This document shows positions 8,780-16,939 of a stretch of DNA of 64,000 nt, piece after piece. The stretch is from Paenibacillus tundrae (GTDB lineage: Bacteria > Bacillota > Bacilli > Paenibacillales > Paenibacillaceae), in the NCBI RefSeq assembly GCF_030812775.1, contig NZ_JAUSTI010000023.1:1-64000 (forward strand), given 5' to 3'. Every line of letters starts with the position of its first letter. The stretch's first letter is position 1. The notes below the pieces were generated by a model. It was not told where the DNA came from. It saw nothing but the letters and a program-made list of their open reading frames with translations, and searched no databases. A program made the position numbers and the translations under genes.

Positions 8780-9660
8780 GAAGTATACCCCGCTTTCTCT
8801 CGATACATACCCAGAAGTAAGGATGTAACTGGGCCTATTTGTCCGTTGCTAATGATTGTTTCCGTTCCATGTTGATCACGCAAAGTCGTGACAGGGACAA
8901 GCTCTGTTACCGACCCTGTCAGGAAAGCCTCGTCTGCATGCAGCAGCTCATCCCAGCGAAATAACCCCTCTTTACAAGGAATACCTTGCTGTAATGCTAA
9001 CTCCAATACAACAGCACGGGTGATGCCTGGTAAAATACCAGTCTCAATCGCTGGTGTATACAACACACCCTGCATCACCCAAAATACGTTGCTTACAATT
9101 CCCTCTGCCACATAGCCGCTACGTGTTAATTGCAGTCCTTCTGCACCCTGGGCTGGTGCCCCATATCCATTCAACTCCCGTTTGGCAAGAATGCTGTTCA
9201 TATAATGTAACGACTTGAAGCGTACATGCCCCTCCGGCGTATTGCGAGGTGTCGTTAAACATTGAAGCATTTTGCCCTGCTCATAGAGAGAGGAGGATAG
9301 GGACGGTAACTCTTTAGTCAGCACGATATGATTGGGCTGAATATAATCTCCGGATGGTAATCCAAGAGGAGCTTCACCCGCCGAGATGGTGTAACGCACA
9401 TAAGCATCTTCTAACTCATTCGCTTGTAACAAACGCTCAATCCAATCCGTCACCTGTGCTGTTGTTACCGTAAAAGGAATACCTAGTTCGTGGCATCCAG
9501 TAGCCATCCGCTCTAAATGCTGCTCCAGCAGAAACGGCACACCACGATACGTCCGAAATGTCTCGAACAAACCAAGTCCATATAAAAAGCCGTGATCCGT
9601 TACCGGAATCACGGCTGCCGCCATATGGATTACGTCTCCGTTGATCGCGGCATAGTTCAT
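8776..9660 (-). CDS. pabC: 4-amino-4-deoxychorismate lyase
   Basis: A 294-residue fold-type IV PLP enzyme that splits aminodeoxychorismate into pyruvate and p-aminobenzoate. Family features are the N-terminal DHGFLYGLGLFETFR, the PLP-lysine segment RFKSLHYMNSILA (about 148-160) and the phosphate-binding GILPGITRAVVLE. It follows pabA with one base between stop and start and overlaps folP by four bases. Confidence 0.94.
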   Translation of the reverse strand: MNYAAINGDVIHMAAAVIPVTDHGFLYGLGLFETFRTYRGVPFLLEQHLERMATGCHELGIPFTVTTAQVTDWIERLLQANELEDAYVRYTISAGEAPLGLPSGDYIQPNHIVLTKELPSLSSSLYEQGKMLQCLTTPRNTPEGHVRFKSLHYMNSILAKRELNGYGAPAQGAEGLQLTRSGYVAEGIVSNVFWVMQGVLYTPAIETGILPGITRAVVLELALQQGIPCKEGLFRWDELLHADEAFLTGSVTELVPVTTLRDQHGTETIISNGQIGPVTSLLLGMYREKAGYTS

Positions 9661-9661
9661 G

Positions 9662-10237
9662 TTATACGGTCACCCGCCCGGACAAGAAGTTACGTAACAT
9701 CTGATGACCGTGATCTGTAATAATCGATTCTGGATGGAACTGAACACCTTCAATCGCATACTCTTTATGACGCAATCCCATGATCTCACCTTCAGCAGTT
9801 TCTGCTGTGATCTCTAAACAGTCTGGTAAGCTGCTGCGCTCAACAATCAAGGAATGGTAACGTGTAGCTGTAAAAGGTGACGGCAATCCAGCGAAGACGG
9901 ATGTACCATTATGATGCATCTCGGATGTCTTACCATGCATCATGCGATCTGCTCGAATCACATTACCACCGAAGGCCTGTCCAATGGATTGATGTCCTAG
10001 ACATACGCCAAAGATCGGAATGCTACCCTTGAAGTGATCAATAACAGCCAAGCTGATCCCTGCTTCAGTTGGCGAGCAAGGGCCTGGAGAGATCAGAATA
10101 TGATCAGGTGCCAGAGCTTCAATACCTGCCAGATCAATTTCATCGTTGCGACGTACTTCCACAGTCTCACCTAGTTCACCAAGATATTGAACCAGGTTGT
10201 ACGTGAAGGAATCGTAATTATCGATAACCAGTATCAT
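9662..10237 (-). CDS. pabA: glutamine amidotransferase subunit, aminodeoxychorismate/anthranilate synthase
   Basis: A 191-residue class I glutaminase that supplies ammonia to PabB. The catalytic Cys is in GVCLGHQSIG (about 77-86) and the His-Glu pair in GVQFHPESI (about 168-176). In Bacillus the equivalent protein serves both folate and tryptophan synthesis, so it may be amphibolic here too. AGGAGG sits just upstream of the ATG. A small hairpin (about 10258-10272) lies in the spacer after pabB. Confidence 0.94.
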   Translation of the reverse strand: MILVIDNYDSFTYNLVQYLGELGETVEVRRNDEIDLAGIEALAPDHILISPGPCSPTEAGISLAVIDHFKGSIPIFGVCLGHQSIGQAFGGNVIRADRMMHGKTSEMHHNGTSVFAGLPSPFTATRYHSLIVERSSLPDCLEITAETAEGEIMGLRHKEYAIEGVQFHPESIITDHGHQMLRNFLSGRVTV

Positions 10238-10301
10238 ATGCCTGCTCCTCCTATTTATCCGTCACAGTGACGGTTGCTTCATTTTTCTGTTTACAACCAA
10301 T

Positions 10302-11897
10302 TCAGACAGATTCCGTTGTTATTTCTAGCGACTTTTTTACTTGTATGGATTCCTCGCTATATTGCACAGCTCTCATCATTGCTCTCGCCTTATTGCGGCA
10401 TTCCTTATATTCACGATATGGATCTGAATCAATAACAATACCTGCTCCTGCCTGTACGTACCCTACGTCGTCTTTGATCGCCAGTGTACGAATTACGATG
10501 TTCAATTCCATATTGCCACTGTAATCCATCCATCCGATCGAACCTGTGTATGGCCCACGACGTACCGGCTCCAGCTCCTCAATAATCTCCATTGTACGTA
10601 CCTTGGGCGCTCCAGTAATCGTCCCACCTGGGAATGTAGCCGCAATGACATCAAAAGCAGATAAACCCGTTGCCAGCGTCCCCTCAACCTGGGATACCAG
10701 ATGCATCACATGGGAGTATTTCTCGATCGTCATCAGCTCTGGAACATGCACCGACCCATAGGCTGCAATTCTCCCTATATCATTGCGCTCCAGGTCAACC
10801 AGCATAATATGCTCAGCCCGTTCCTTGTCGCTGTTCAGCAATTCGGAAGCCATCAGCTCATCCTCAGCCTCGTCCCGTCCACGTCTGCGAGTACCGGCTA
10901 TGGGACGTGCGCTGACTTTGCCATTGTCCACCTTAACGAGTAGCTCCGGAGAACCACTGACCAGTTGAAATTCAGGACTGCGTAACATCCCCATATATGG
11001 AGATGGATTAACGAGACGTAGCCACTCATAGATATGCTCTGCCTTGGTACTCAGCTGCTTTTCCTGTCGTAATGACAGGTTCACCTGAAATACATCTCCC
11101 TGCCGGATATATTCCTGCACCTGATGCACGGCTTGTTCGAACTGGTACTGGGGAAATGCTGTCTTCCAGCCTTCTGTTTCCAGATCTGTTACGTCTTCCT
11201 GCTGTGACAAAAATAATCGCTGTTTCCGCTCCATTGATACTTGCAATTGATGCTCACCTTGGGCAGCTGTCCATATGCTTAACCAGCGGTCTTGCATCAA
11301 GGCTGCACGTTGCTCTGCCTTACCGTACAACTTAGATAACGCCTGTTCACTTCGATCTTCCGGCATTGCCATATGAACCATACAGAACAAAGCCTGTAGC
11401 TCATGATCATACGCCCAGATTTCCTCAAAGCGCATCCACCAGTAGTCCGGTAGCTCTGGATTATCCTCAGCAATCGTTGGCAACCTCTCTAAAGATCGAG
11501 CTATATCATAGCTGAGATATCCAGCACAGCCACCCCCGAAATCGGGTGCTCCTTCTACCTTTGGAGCGCGGTACGCTGCTGACCATCGTTTCAACACATC
11601 AAGCGGCTTGCCGTTCTCAGTGGTGGTATCTCCTTTTTCGAGGTCATAAATGATTGCTTCGTTGCCTTTGCCAGAGATAACGGAAACGGGATGTAGTCCA
11701 AGAAATGTGTATCTTCCGCCCTTTCCATTCTCTAACACCATTGCATAAGGCGAAGCCTGCTGCCAAGCCTCTTCCCAGGTTAACGGTAAACCGCCATGAT
11801 CCGGCTCATCATCCGACTTCATCATATATGGCAGCATGGTCCAGCCTTGTTTGGCCCACTCTGTCCAGTCGGCGTATGTTGTCATCACGTGTGTCAT
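10302..11897 (-). CDS. pabB: aminodeoxychorismate synthase component I (chorismate-binding)
   Basis: About 531 residues. The N-terminal third is the regulatory TrpE/PabB-type domain; the C-terminal chorismate-binding domain has the motifs PIAGTRRRGRD, MLVDLERNDIGR and FPGGTITGAPK. It makes aminodeoxychorismate from chorismate with PabA. The active-site motif reads PIAGT, which is typical of anthranilate synthase, rather than the PIKGT of classical PabB, so TrpE-like activity cannot be excluded; the folate operon context favours PabB. The frame is open to an ATG at 12002, but that codon lies in the loop of the cysK terminator. I prefer the ATG at 11897 (GGAGGG upstream at long spacing); a TTG at 11981 is another option. 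Confidence 0.88.
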   Translation of the reverse strand: MTHVMTTYADWTEWAKQGWTMLPYMMKSDDEPDHGGLPLTWEEAWQQASPYAMVLENGKGGRYTFLGLHPVSVISGKGNEAIIYDLEKGDTTTENGKPLDVLKRWSAAYRAPKVEGAPDFGGGCAGYLSYDIARSLERLPTIAEDNPELPDYWWMRFEEIWAYDHELQALFCMVHMAMPEDRSEQALSKLYGKAEQRAALMQDRWLSIWTAAQGEHQLQVSMERKQRLFLSQQEDVTDLETEGWKTAFPQYQFEQAVHQVQEYIRQGDVFQVNLSLRQEKQLSTKAEHIYEWLRLVNPSPYMGMLRSPEFQLVSGSPELLVKVDNGKVSARPIAGTRRRGRDEAEDELMASELLNSDKERAEHIMLVDLERNDIGRIAAYGSVHVPELMTIEKYSHVMHLVSQVEGTLATGLSAFDVIAATFPGGTITGAPKVRTMEIIEELEPVRRGPYTGSIGWMDYSGNMELNIVIRTLAIKDDVGYVQAGAGIVIDSDPYREYKECRNKARAMMRAVQYSEESIQVKKSLEITTESV

Positions 11898-11980
11898 TGC
11901 GGTGTACCGCCCTCCATCTGTCGCTAGTTCTATTGTCTGATAGTATACTAAAGCACCGCTCCTTTTAAAAGCATTCAGCA

Positions 11981-12018
11981 AAAAATCCTCCTCACCCTTC
12001 ATATGGGCAAGGAGGATT
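11981..12018 (-). terminator. intrinsic terminator after cysK, overlapping the pabB 5' region
   Basis: Fourteen-base arms (11984-11997 and 12005-12018) with two mismatches or G-U pairs, a seven-base loop and a U run on the minus strand. It follows the cysK stop by about 20 bases. The ATG at 12002 lies in its loop and its 3' arm contains a GGTGAGGAGG sequence, so termination and pabB translation signals are interleaved. Confidence 0.8.
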
Positions 12019-12039
12019 GAATGTATATTCAGTACAGAA

Positions 12040-12978
12040 TTAAGCTTCGAAGTTATACAGCGGTGTGCTCAAATAACGTTCGCCGTTACTTGGTACAATA
12101 ACCACTACACGTTTGCCTTCACCCAATTGTTTAGCGACTTGCAAACCTGCACGAATCGCTGCACCAGAAGAGATACCAGACAGGATACCTTCTTCTTTGG
12201 CTACCAAGCGAGCTGTTTCGAATGCATCGTCATTCTCAATGTGAATGATCTCATCATAGATTTCTTGATCCAAAATTTCAGGAATGAAGTTGGCACCGAT
12301 CCCCTGAATTTTGTGAGGTCCTGGCTTACCGCCAGCCAAAATTGGTGAAGCCGCTGGCTCTACAGCAATAACTTTTACAGAAGGGAACGCTTCTTTCAGC
12401 ACTTCACCTGTTCCTGTAATGGTACCGCCTGTACCAATCCCTGCAACGAATGCATCCAACGTACCACCCACAGATTGAATTGCTTCAACAATCTCAGGGC
12501 CAGTCGTTTCACGGTGGATTTTCACGTTGGCTTTATTTTTAAATTGCTCAGCCATGAAATAGGTCGGATTCTCCTTCAGGAGCTCTTCCGCTTTTTTGAC
12601 AGCACCATTCATACCTTCAGCTCCAGGCGTGAGCACAAGCTCAGCACCATAAGCACGAAGCAAGTTGCGGCGCTCCAAGCTCATCGTTTCAGGCATAACA
12701 ATAACGGACTTATAGCCTTTAGCTGCAGCGACCATCGCGAGACCGATTCCTGTGTTACCACTTGTTGCTTCAATGATGGTATCACCTGGTTTCAACTTGC
12801 CTTCTTTTTCCGCTTCTTCTACAATGCTAACTGCAATACGGTCTTTAACGCTTGACCCTGGATTCTGATACTCCAGCTTCACGAATATTTCAGCACTGCC
12901 TTCTGGTACGATACGGTTCAGACGAACAAGCGGAGTACCTCCGATGAGTTCTGTTACGTTATTTACTACTTTAGCCAT
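12040..12978 (-). CDS. cysK: cysteine synthase (O-acetylserine sulfhydrylase)
   Basis: A 312-residue PLP enzyme making cysteine from O-acetylserine and sulfide. The PLP-lysine motif PGSSVKDRIA (about 36-45) and the substrate loop TSGNTGIGLAM are present, as is the phosphate-binding GTGGTITG. The ATG at 12978 has AAGGAGG upstream. It has its own strong promoter about 200 bases upstream and its own terminator. In B. subtilis cysK is repressed by CymR; a possible site is noted with the promoter. Confidence 0.96.
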   Translation of the reverse strand: MAKVVNNVTELIGGTPLVRLNRIVPEGSAEIFVKLEYQNPGSSVKDRIAVSIVEEAEKEGKLKPGDTIIEATSGNTGIGLAMVAAAKGYKSVIVMPETMSLERRNLLRAYGAELVLTPGAEGMNGAVKKAEELLKENPTYFMAEQFKNKANVKIHRETTGPEIVEAIQSVGGTLDAFVAGIGTGGTITGTGEVLKEAFPSVKVIAVEPAASPILAGGKPGPHKIQGIGANFIPEILDQEIYDEIIHIENDDAFETARLVAKEEGILSGISSGAAIRAGLQVAKQLGEGKRVVVIVPSNGERYLSTPLYNFEA

Positions 12979-13188
12979 ATGAATGCCCTCCTTAGTTGGA
13001 TGAATAATACTTGGTGCGGTTACCTATACATGTACGGCTGAAGCAGCCTCTGGTTGTTATAGAAGAACTGCGGAAATCCGTTAACATCCATGCTGACAGC
13101 TACGTTCTCTAACAGTATGGGGATTCCGTAGGTTTCTTTTTGGTTTTTATTTTATTCCGAGTAAACGAGTAGGTATTTGATTATTTTC
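12979..13188 (-). other. about 200-base cysK leader, no recognised riboswitch
   Basis: This is the untranslated leader implied by the promoter at 13189-13217. It contains an interrupted inverted repeat (a GCGGAAATCC-type arm near 13070 and GGATTCCGTA near 13121-13131) that could fold. I see no T-box, SAM or other known riboswitch signature and no terminator just ahead of cysK. Confidence 0.4.
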
Positions 13189-13217
13189 ATCTTATCAACC
13201 TTACGCCCTATTGTCAA
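13155..13217 (-). promoter_or_regulatory. cysK sigma-A promoter with possible CymR site
   Basis: On the minus strand TTGACA (13212-13217), a 17-base spacer and TAAGAT (13189-13194) with a TGA extension form a strong promoter. Just downstream, about 13155-13185, lies an ATACC...TCGGAATA pattern that loosely resembles a CymR operator as I remember it. The promoter is clear; the operator is a guess. Confidence 0.6.
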
Positions 13218-13230
13218 TATGAGTACTAAA

Positions 13231-13276
13231 AAAAATACTCTGCCTTGGGCCTTAAGCCTGTAGACAGAGTACTTTT
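13231..13276 (-). terminator. intrinsic terminator after the PpiC-type foldase
   Basis: Arms 13231-13244 and 13263-13276 pair with G-U wobble, and the minus strand continues into eight U residues. It insulates cysK from the upstream gene. Confidence 0.82.
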
Positions 13277-13313
13277 ATCACGATGAAGTTAATTCGCAAG
13301 ATCTATTCATAGA

Positions 13314-14264
13314 TTATGACGCCGGAATATCGGAAACGACCACCGCTTCATACTTGTTTCGAAGTCTTTCTTCCACCTGGGGAAGAGGGTCTGCTTGACT
13401 TAATGCCAGTTGCATCCGAATTTCTTCGTGAGCCTCTTCTGCCGATTGCTCCTGACGTTCCTGAATATCGTTCAATTTGATGATGGCATATCCTTCTTGA
13501 ATATCTACAGGTCCTGCAATATCACCAATCTCCAATTGACCTGCAAGGTTCAATACTTCTTCGGGTTGAAATGGATCATTCTGCTCAATCCAGCCTAGTT
13601 TCCCACCCAAATCACGAGAGAAGCTGTCGGTTGATTCGACGCGTGCGGTCTGCTCGAAGTCTGCCCCGTTTTCCAAAGCTTCTAATAAGGAATCCGCTTC
13701 TCTTTTATCCTTCACCACAATCATGGACAGATCATACTTCTCTGGGGAGACGTAATCTTCTTGATGCTCGTTCCAGTAACGCTCGATATCTGAATCCTTA
13801 ATCTGAATATTGATTGTTGCAATCTTCTCCAGGAGAAGCCTATACCCCGCCTCCAGTTCAAGATCCTGCCTAGATAATCCGAGCTGAGACTGCATCTCGT
13901 CGTAATACGACTGCTCCGAATCATATCCATCCATTGCATTGGTAAGTTCCTTCGCAATTTCTTTAGGTGTTACTGTTAGATTACGTGCAATGGCTTCGGC
14001 ATATACTGCTTTGCGGTTAAGCATCTGAAGCAGTAATTCACTGCCATAGCGCTTCTTCAGGGCATCTGTCCATTCCTTATCCGTGATTACCTCACCATTA
14101 ATGGTGGCTACAGCGCTACCTTCCTCTTGACCCGAATCATGGGGTAGCTCACCCTCTTCACGACCTGTCCTGAGACTCTGCACCACCATGACCGAACCCA
14201 TCACAAGCATACCAAGCGTCAAGACAATTACAGCCGTCCACAATCCTTTTTCTTGCCTTGTCAT
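13314..14264 (-). CDS. membrane-anchored PpiC/parvulin-type peptidyl-prolyl isomerase (YacD-like)
   Basis: A 316-residue protein with an N-terminal signal anchor (about residues 9-31, no lipobox Cys), a SurA-like helical region (about 50-165) and a parvulin domain (about 170-265, containing SFSRDLGGKLGWIEQNDPF). It would act outside the membrane in folding exported proteins. It occupies the place of B. subtilis yacD, between hslO and cysK, 23 bases after hslO. A second parvulin protein, with a lipobox, is encoded at 36385. Confidence 0.85.
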   Translation of the reverse strand: MTRQEKGLWTAVIVLTLGMLVMGSVMVVQSLRTGREEGELPHDSGQEEGSAVATINGEVITDKEWTDALKKRYGSELLLQMLNRKAVYAEAIARNLTVTPKEIAKELTNAMDGYDSEQSYYDEMQSQLGLSRQDLELEAGYRLLLEKIATINIQIKDSDIERYWNEHQEDYVSPEKYDLSMIVVKDKREADSLLEALENGADFEQTARVESTDSFSRDLGGKLGWIEQNDPFQPEEVLNLAGQLEIGDIAGPVDIQEGYAIIKLNDIQERQEQSAEEAHEEIRMQLALSQADPLPQVEERLRNKYEAVVVSDIPAS

Positions 14265-14287
14265 TCCGTATCCCGTCCCCGCTAGAA

Positions 14288-15175
14288 TCAGTTCTTGGCT
14301 TGCTCCAGAATGGTCTCGAGTTGTTCCTTATTGAAATCATACGCTTCATTACAGAATTGACATACCACTTCAGCCTGGCCTTCTTCTTCAATCAATTGTT
14401 CCATCTCCGATTGGCCTAAGCTAATGAGCGTTTGCTCTACGCGTTCCCGTGAACACTCACAACGGAATCGAATATCCATTTCATCTAGTACTTGTACATC
14501 AGGGAGGATTCGAGTCAACAATTGTTCGAGCTCAAGTCCTTGATCCAGCAAAGTTGTAACTGGTGGCAGATTGCCGATCGACTTTTCAATAACCGTAATC
14601 TCATCATCAGACAGACCAGGAAGGAGCTGTACAATAAATCCACCTGCGACGATCACGGAGTTATCCGTATCAACCAGAACACCTACACCTACAGCAGACG
14701 GCGTTTGCTCTGACTTAGCAAAATAGTACGTGAAATCTTCACCCAGTTCACCAGAAATAATTGGGACACTACCGCGATAAGGCTCTTTCAGTCCAAGATC
14801 CTTCGTTACATTGACGAAGCCTTCCGTTCCTACTGCACCTGCAACATCCAGTTTACCCATACTATTGCTAGGCAAGTGCACGTGTGGATTGGAAACATAA
14901 CCACGCACTTCGCCTTTCGCATTGGCGTCTGCTACAATCTGGCCGATTGGACCATCGCCCTTAACCTGAATGGTGAGCTTCTCTTCTCCTTTAAGCATAG
15001 CACCCATGATAGCCGCAGCTGTAAGGGTACGCCCCATGGCAGCTGTAGCCGTGGGAAACGTATCGTGTCGTCTGCGCAGCTCCTCAACCAATTCTGTCGT
15101 CTGGACAGCAAATGCTCTAACCCGTCCATCCATTGCTGTACCTCGAATCAATCGATCTTGTTTTTTGTTTTCCAA
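14288..15175 (-). CDS. hslO: redox-regulated chaperone Hsp33
   Basis: A 295-residue holdase that is switched on by oxidation. The C-terminal zinc-cysteine switch is intact: CEC near residue 230 and CQFC near residue 264. The start is set at a TTG (15175) because AGGAGG lies nine bases upstream and it gives the family N-terminus; an ATG ten codons earlier (15205) has no ribosome site. It lies 120 bases after coaX, as in B. subtilis (coaX-hslO-yacD-cysK). Confidence 0.93.
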   Translation of the reverse strand: MENKKQDRLIRGTAMDGRVRAFAVQTTELVEELRRRHDTFPTATAAMGRTLTAAAIMGAMLKGEEKLTIQVKGDGPIGQIVADANAKGEVRGYVSNPHVHLPSNSMGKLDVAGAVGTEGFVNVTKDLGLKEPYRGSVPIISGELGEDFTYYFAKSEQTPSAVGVGVLVDTDNSVIVAGGFIVQLLPGLSDDEITVIEKSIGNLPPVTTLLDQGLELEQLLTRILPDVQVLDEMDIRFRCECSRERVEQTLISLGQSEMEQLIEEEGQAEVVCQFCNEAYDFNKEQLETILEQAKN

Positions 15176-15295
15176 GTCATTCAGCCTCCTTTGGCGTTTT
15201 GCCATGTATTATTGTGTATTCATCTAATGTAGAAGAAAAAAAACGGCACAACATGTAAGACTGTCTAATCAGCCCGCTGTCTGCGCCCTTTGTTC

Positions 15296-16066
15296 TTACC
15301 TTTCCCGGTTCCGCTCATAAATGATACGCAGCCCTTCAAGCGTAAGCAGCGGATCGACTTCTTCGATGCTACGGGTTTCTTCTGCAATCAAGGCAGCAAG
15401 TCCACCGGTCGCGATCACCTTTGGCTTCGCTCCCAGCTCCTCACGAATGCGTTCCACGATCCCGTCTACCTGCCCTGCATACCCATAGATAATGCCCGCC
15501 TGCATGGCATGAACGGTATTACGGCCTATGACCTTCTTGGGTTTCTCTAGTTCAATACGGGGTAACTTTGAGGCCCGCTCATACAGTGCTTCTGTGGCAA
15601 TATGAATGCCTGGTACGATGGCACCACCTAAATAATTGCCCTTCTCGTCAATACAGTCAAATGTCGTCGCTGTTCCAAAATCAACAACGACAAGCGGCCC
15701 CCCATATTTATGAACGGCTGCTACTGCATTCACGATTCGATCTGCACCTACTTCACGAGGGTTCTCGTAACGTAGATTAAGCCCTGTCTTAATTCCAGGC
15801 CCAACAAGCATTGGCTTTTTGCCAACATACTTAGCACACATCGTTTCAATCACATTCACCAGTGGTGGAACGACAGATGAAATGATAACTCCTTCAATGT
15901 CACGTGTAGAGATGCCGGACATATGAAATAAATTATAAATCAATACGCCATATTCATCCACTGTGGACTGACGAGATGTGCTCAAGCGAAAATGGTGGAG
16001 CAACGTTCGACCTTGATATACACCAAGAACGATATTGCTGTTGCCCACGTCTACTACAAGAATCAA
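15296..16066 (-). CDS. coaX: type III pantothenate kinase
   Basis: A 256-residue ASKHA-fold kinase for the first step of coenzyme A synthesis. The P-loop-like N-terminus ILVVDVGNSNIVLG, the motif GADRIVNAVAA (about 105-115) and the catalytic VVDFGTATTFD (about 124-134) are present. It follows nadC by six bases, placing CoA synthesis in the same operon as de novo NAD synthesis. Confidence 0.96.
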   Translation of the reverse strand: MILVVDVGNSNIVLGVYQGRTLLHHFRLSTSRQSTVDEYGVLIYNLFHMSGISTRDIEGVIISSVVPPLVNVIETMCAKYVGKKPMLVGPGIKTGLNLRYENPREVGADRIVNAVAAVHKYGGPLVVVDFGTATTFDCIDEKGNYLGGAIVPGIHIATEALYERASKLPRIELEKPKKVIGRNTVHAMQAGIIYGYAGQVDGIVERIREELGAKPKVIATGGLAALIAEETRSIEEVDPLLTLEGLRIIYERNRER

Positions 16067-16072
16067 AGAGGT

Positions 16073-16939
16073 TCACCCCTCTTTCTTTTCGTTTAAATCA
16101 AGGCTGATATCCAGGCTCTCAAAAGAGTAGGTTAACCTGCCAACTGAGATTACATCCACACCACTCTCTGCAATGCCACGAATGGTTTTCAAAGAGACGT
16201 TACCTGAAGCCTCAACTTTCACATGCGGAGACTGCTCGTGGATTAATGAGACTGCCTCACGCATGCGATCTGGATGCATGTTATCCAGCATAATGATATC
16301 TGCTCCAGCTTGCAATGCCTCTCGTACCTGATCCAGGTTTTCCGTCTCCACTTCAATGGTCATGGTATGGGGGATAGCTTCTCTAGCACGCTCAACTGCG
16401 GCTGTGATACCGCCTGCACCCTTGATATGATTATCTTTGATCATAACCGCATCATATAAACCAAAGCGATGATTCGATCCACCACCCACACGCACGGCGT
16501 ACTTCTCAAGTAATCGATGACCTGGTGTAGTCTTACGTGTATCTACCAGCTTCGTGGCCAGGCCTTCGAGTGCATCAACATAAGAACGCGTACGTGTGGC
16601 AATACCCGACATCCGTTGCAACAAGTTCAGAGCCAGCCGTTCACCCGTTAACAAACGGTGTGTACTTCCCTCCACCTCAGCCAGTATAGTACCTGTTGTA
16701 ACCAAATCACCATCTTGAACCTTCGGTTTAAATACTATTGTAGGGTCTACGACTTGAAACACCAGTTCAGCTACAGTGATACCTGCAATGATACCATTGT
16801 CTTTGGCATGAATAACTGCCTTGGATTGATGGCCTGCTGGAATCGTTACACTGGAGGTCACATCCCCTGCACCAACATCCTCACGAAGCCAGCTTTTAAT
16901 TCGTTCGATGAGTTCTTCATTATATCCGTTCAATATCAT
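16073..16939 (-). CDS. nadC: nicotinate-nucleotide pyrophosphorylase (quinolinate PRTase)
   Basis: A 288-residue enzyme turning quinolinate and PRPP into nicotinate mononucleotide. Visible motifs are EDVGAGDVTS at the N-terminus, DTRKTTPGHRLLEKYAVRVGGGSNHR (shared substrate-binding segment near 133-158, quoted in parts: DTRKTTPG, GGGSNHR) and DNM/EASGNVS further on. It overlaps nadB by four bases and is the last of nadA-nadB-nadC. Confidence 0.95.
   Translation of the reverse strand: MILNGYNEELIERIKSWLREDVGAGDVTSSVTIPAGHQSKAVIHAKDNGIIAGITVAELVFQVVDPTIVFKPKVQDGDLVTTGTILAEVEGSTHRLLTGERLALNLLQRMSGIATRTRSYVDALEGLATKLVDTRKTTPGHRLLEKYAVRVGGGSNHRFGLYDAVMIKDNHIKGAGGITAAVERAREAIPHTMTIEVETENLDQVREALQAGADIIMLDNMHPDRMREAVSLIHEQSPHVKVEASGNVSLKTIRGIAESGVDVISVGRLTYSFESLDISLDLNEKKEG

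Noticed and set aside
12979..13313. SAM or T-box riboswitch ahead of cysK
   Set aside because: No specifier loop, T-box sequence or SAM-aptamer core is visible, and there is no terminator just before the gene.
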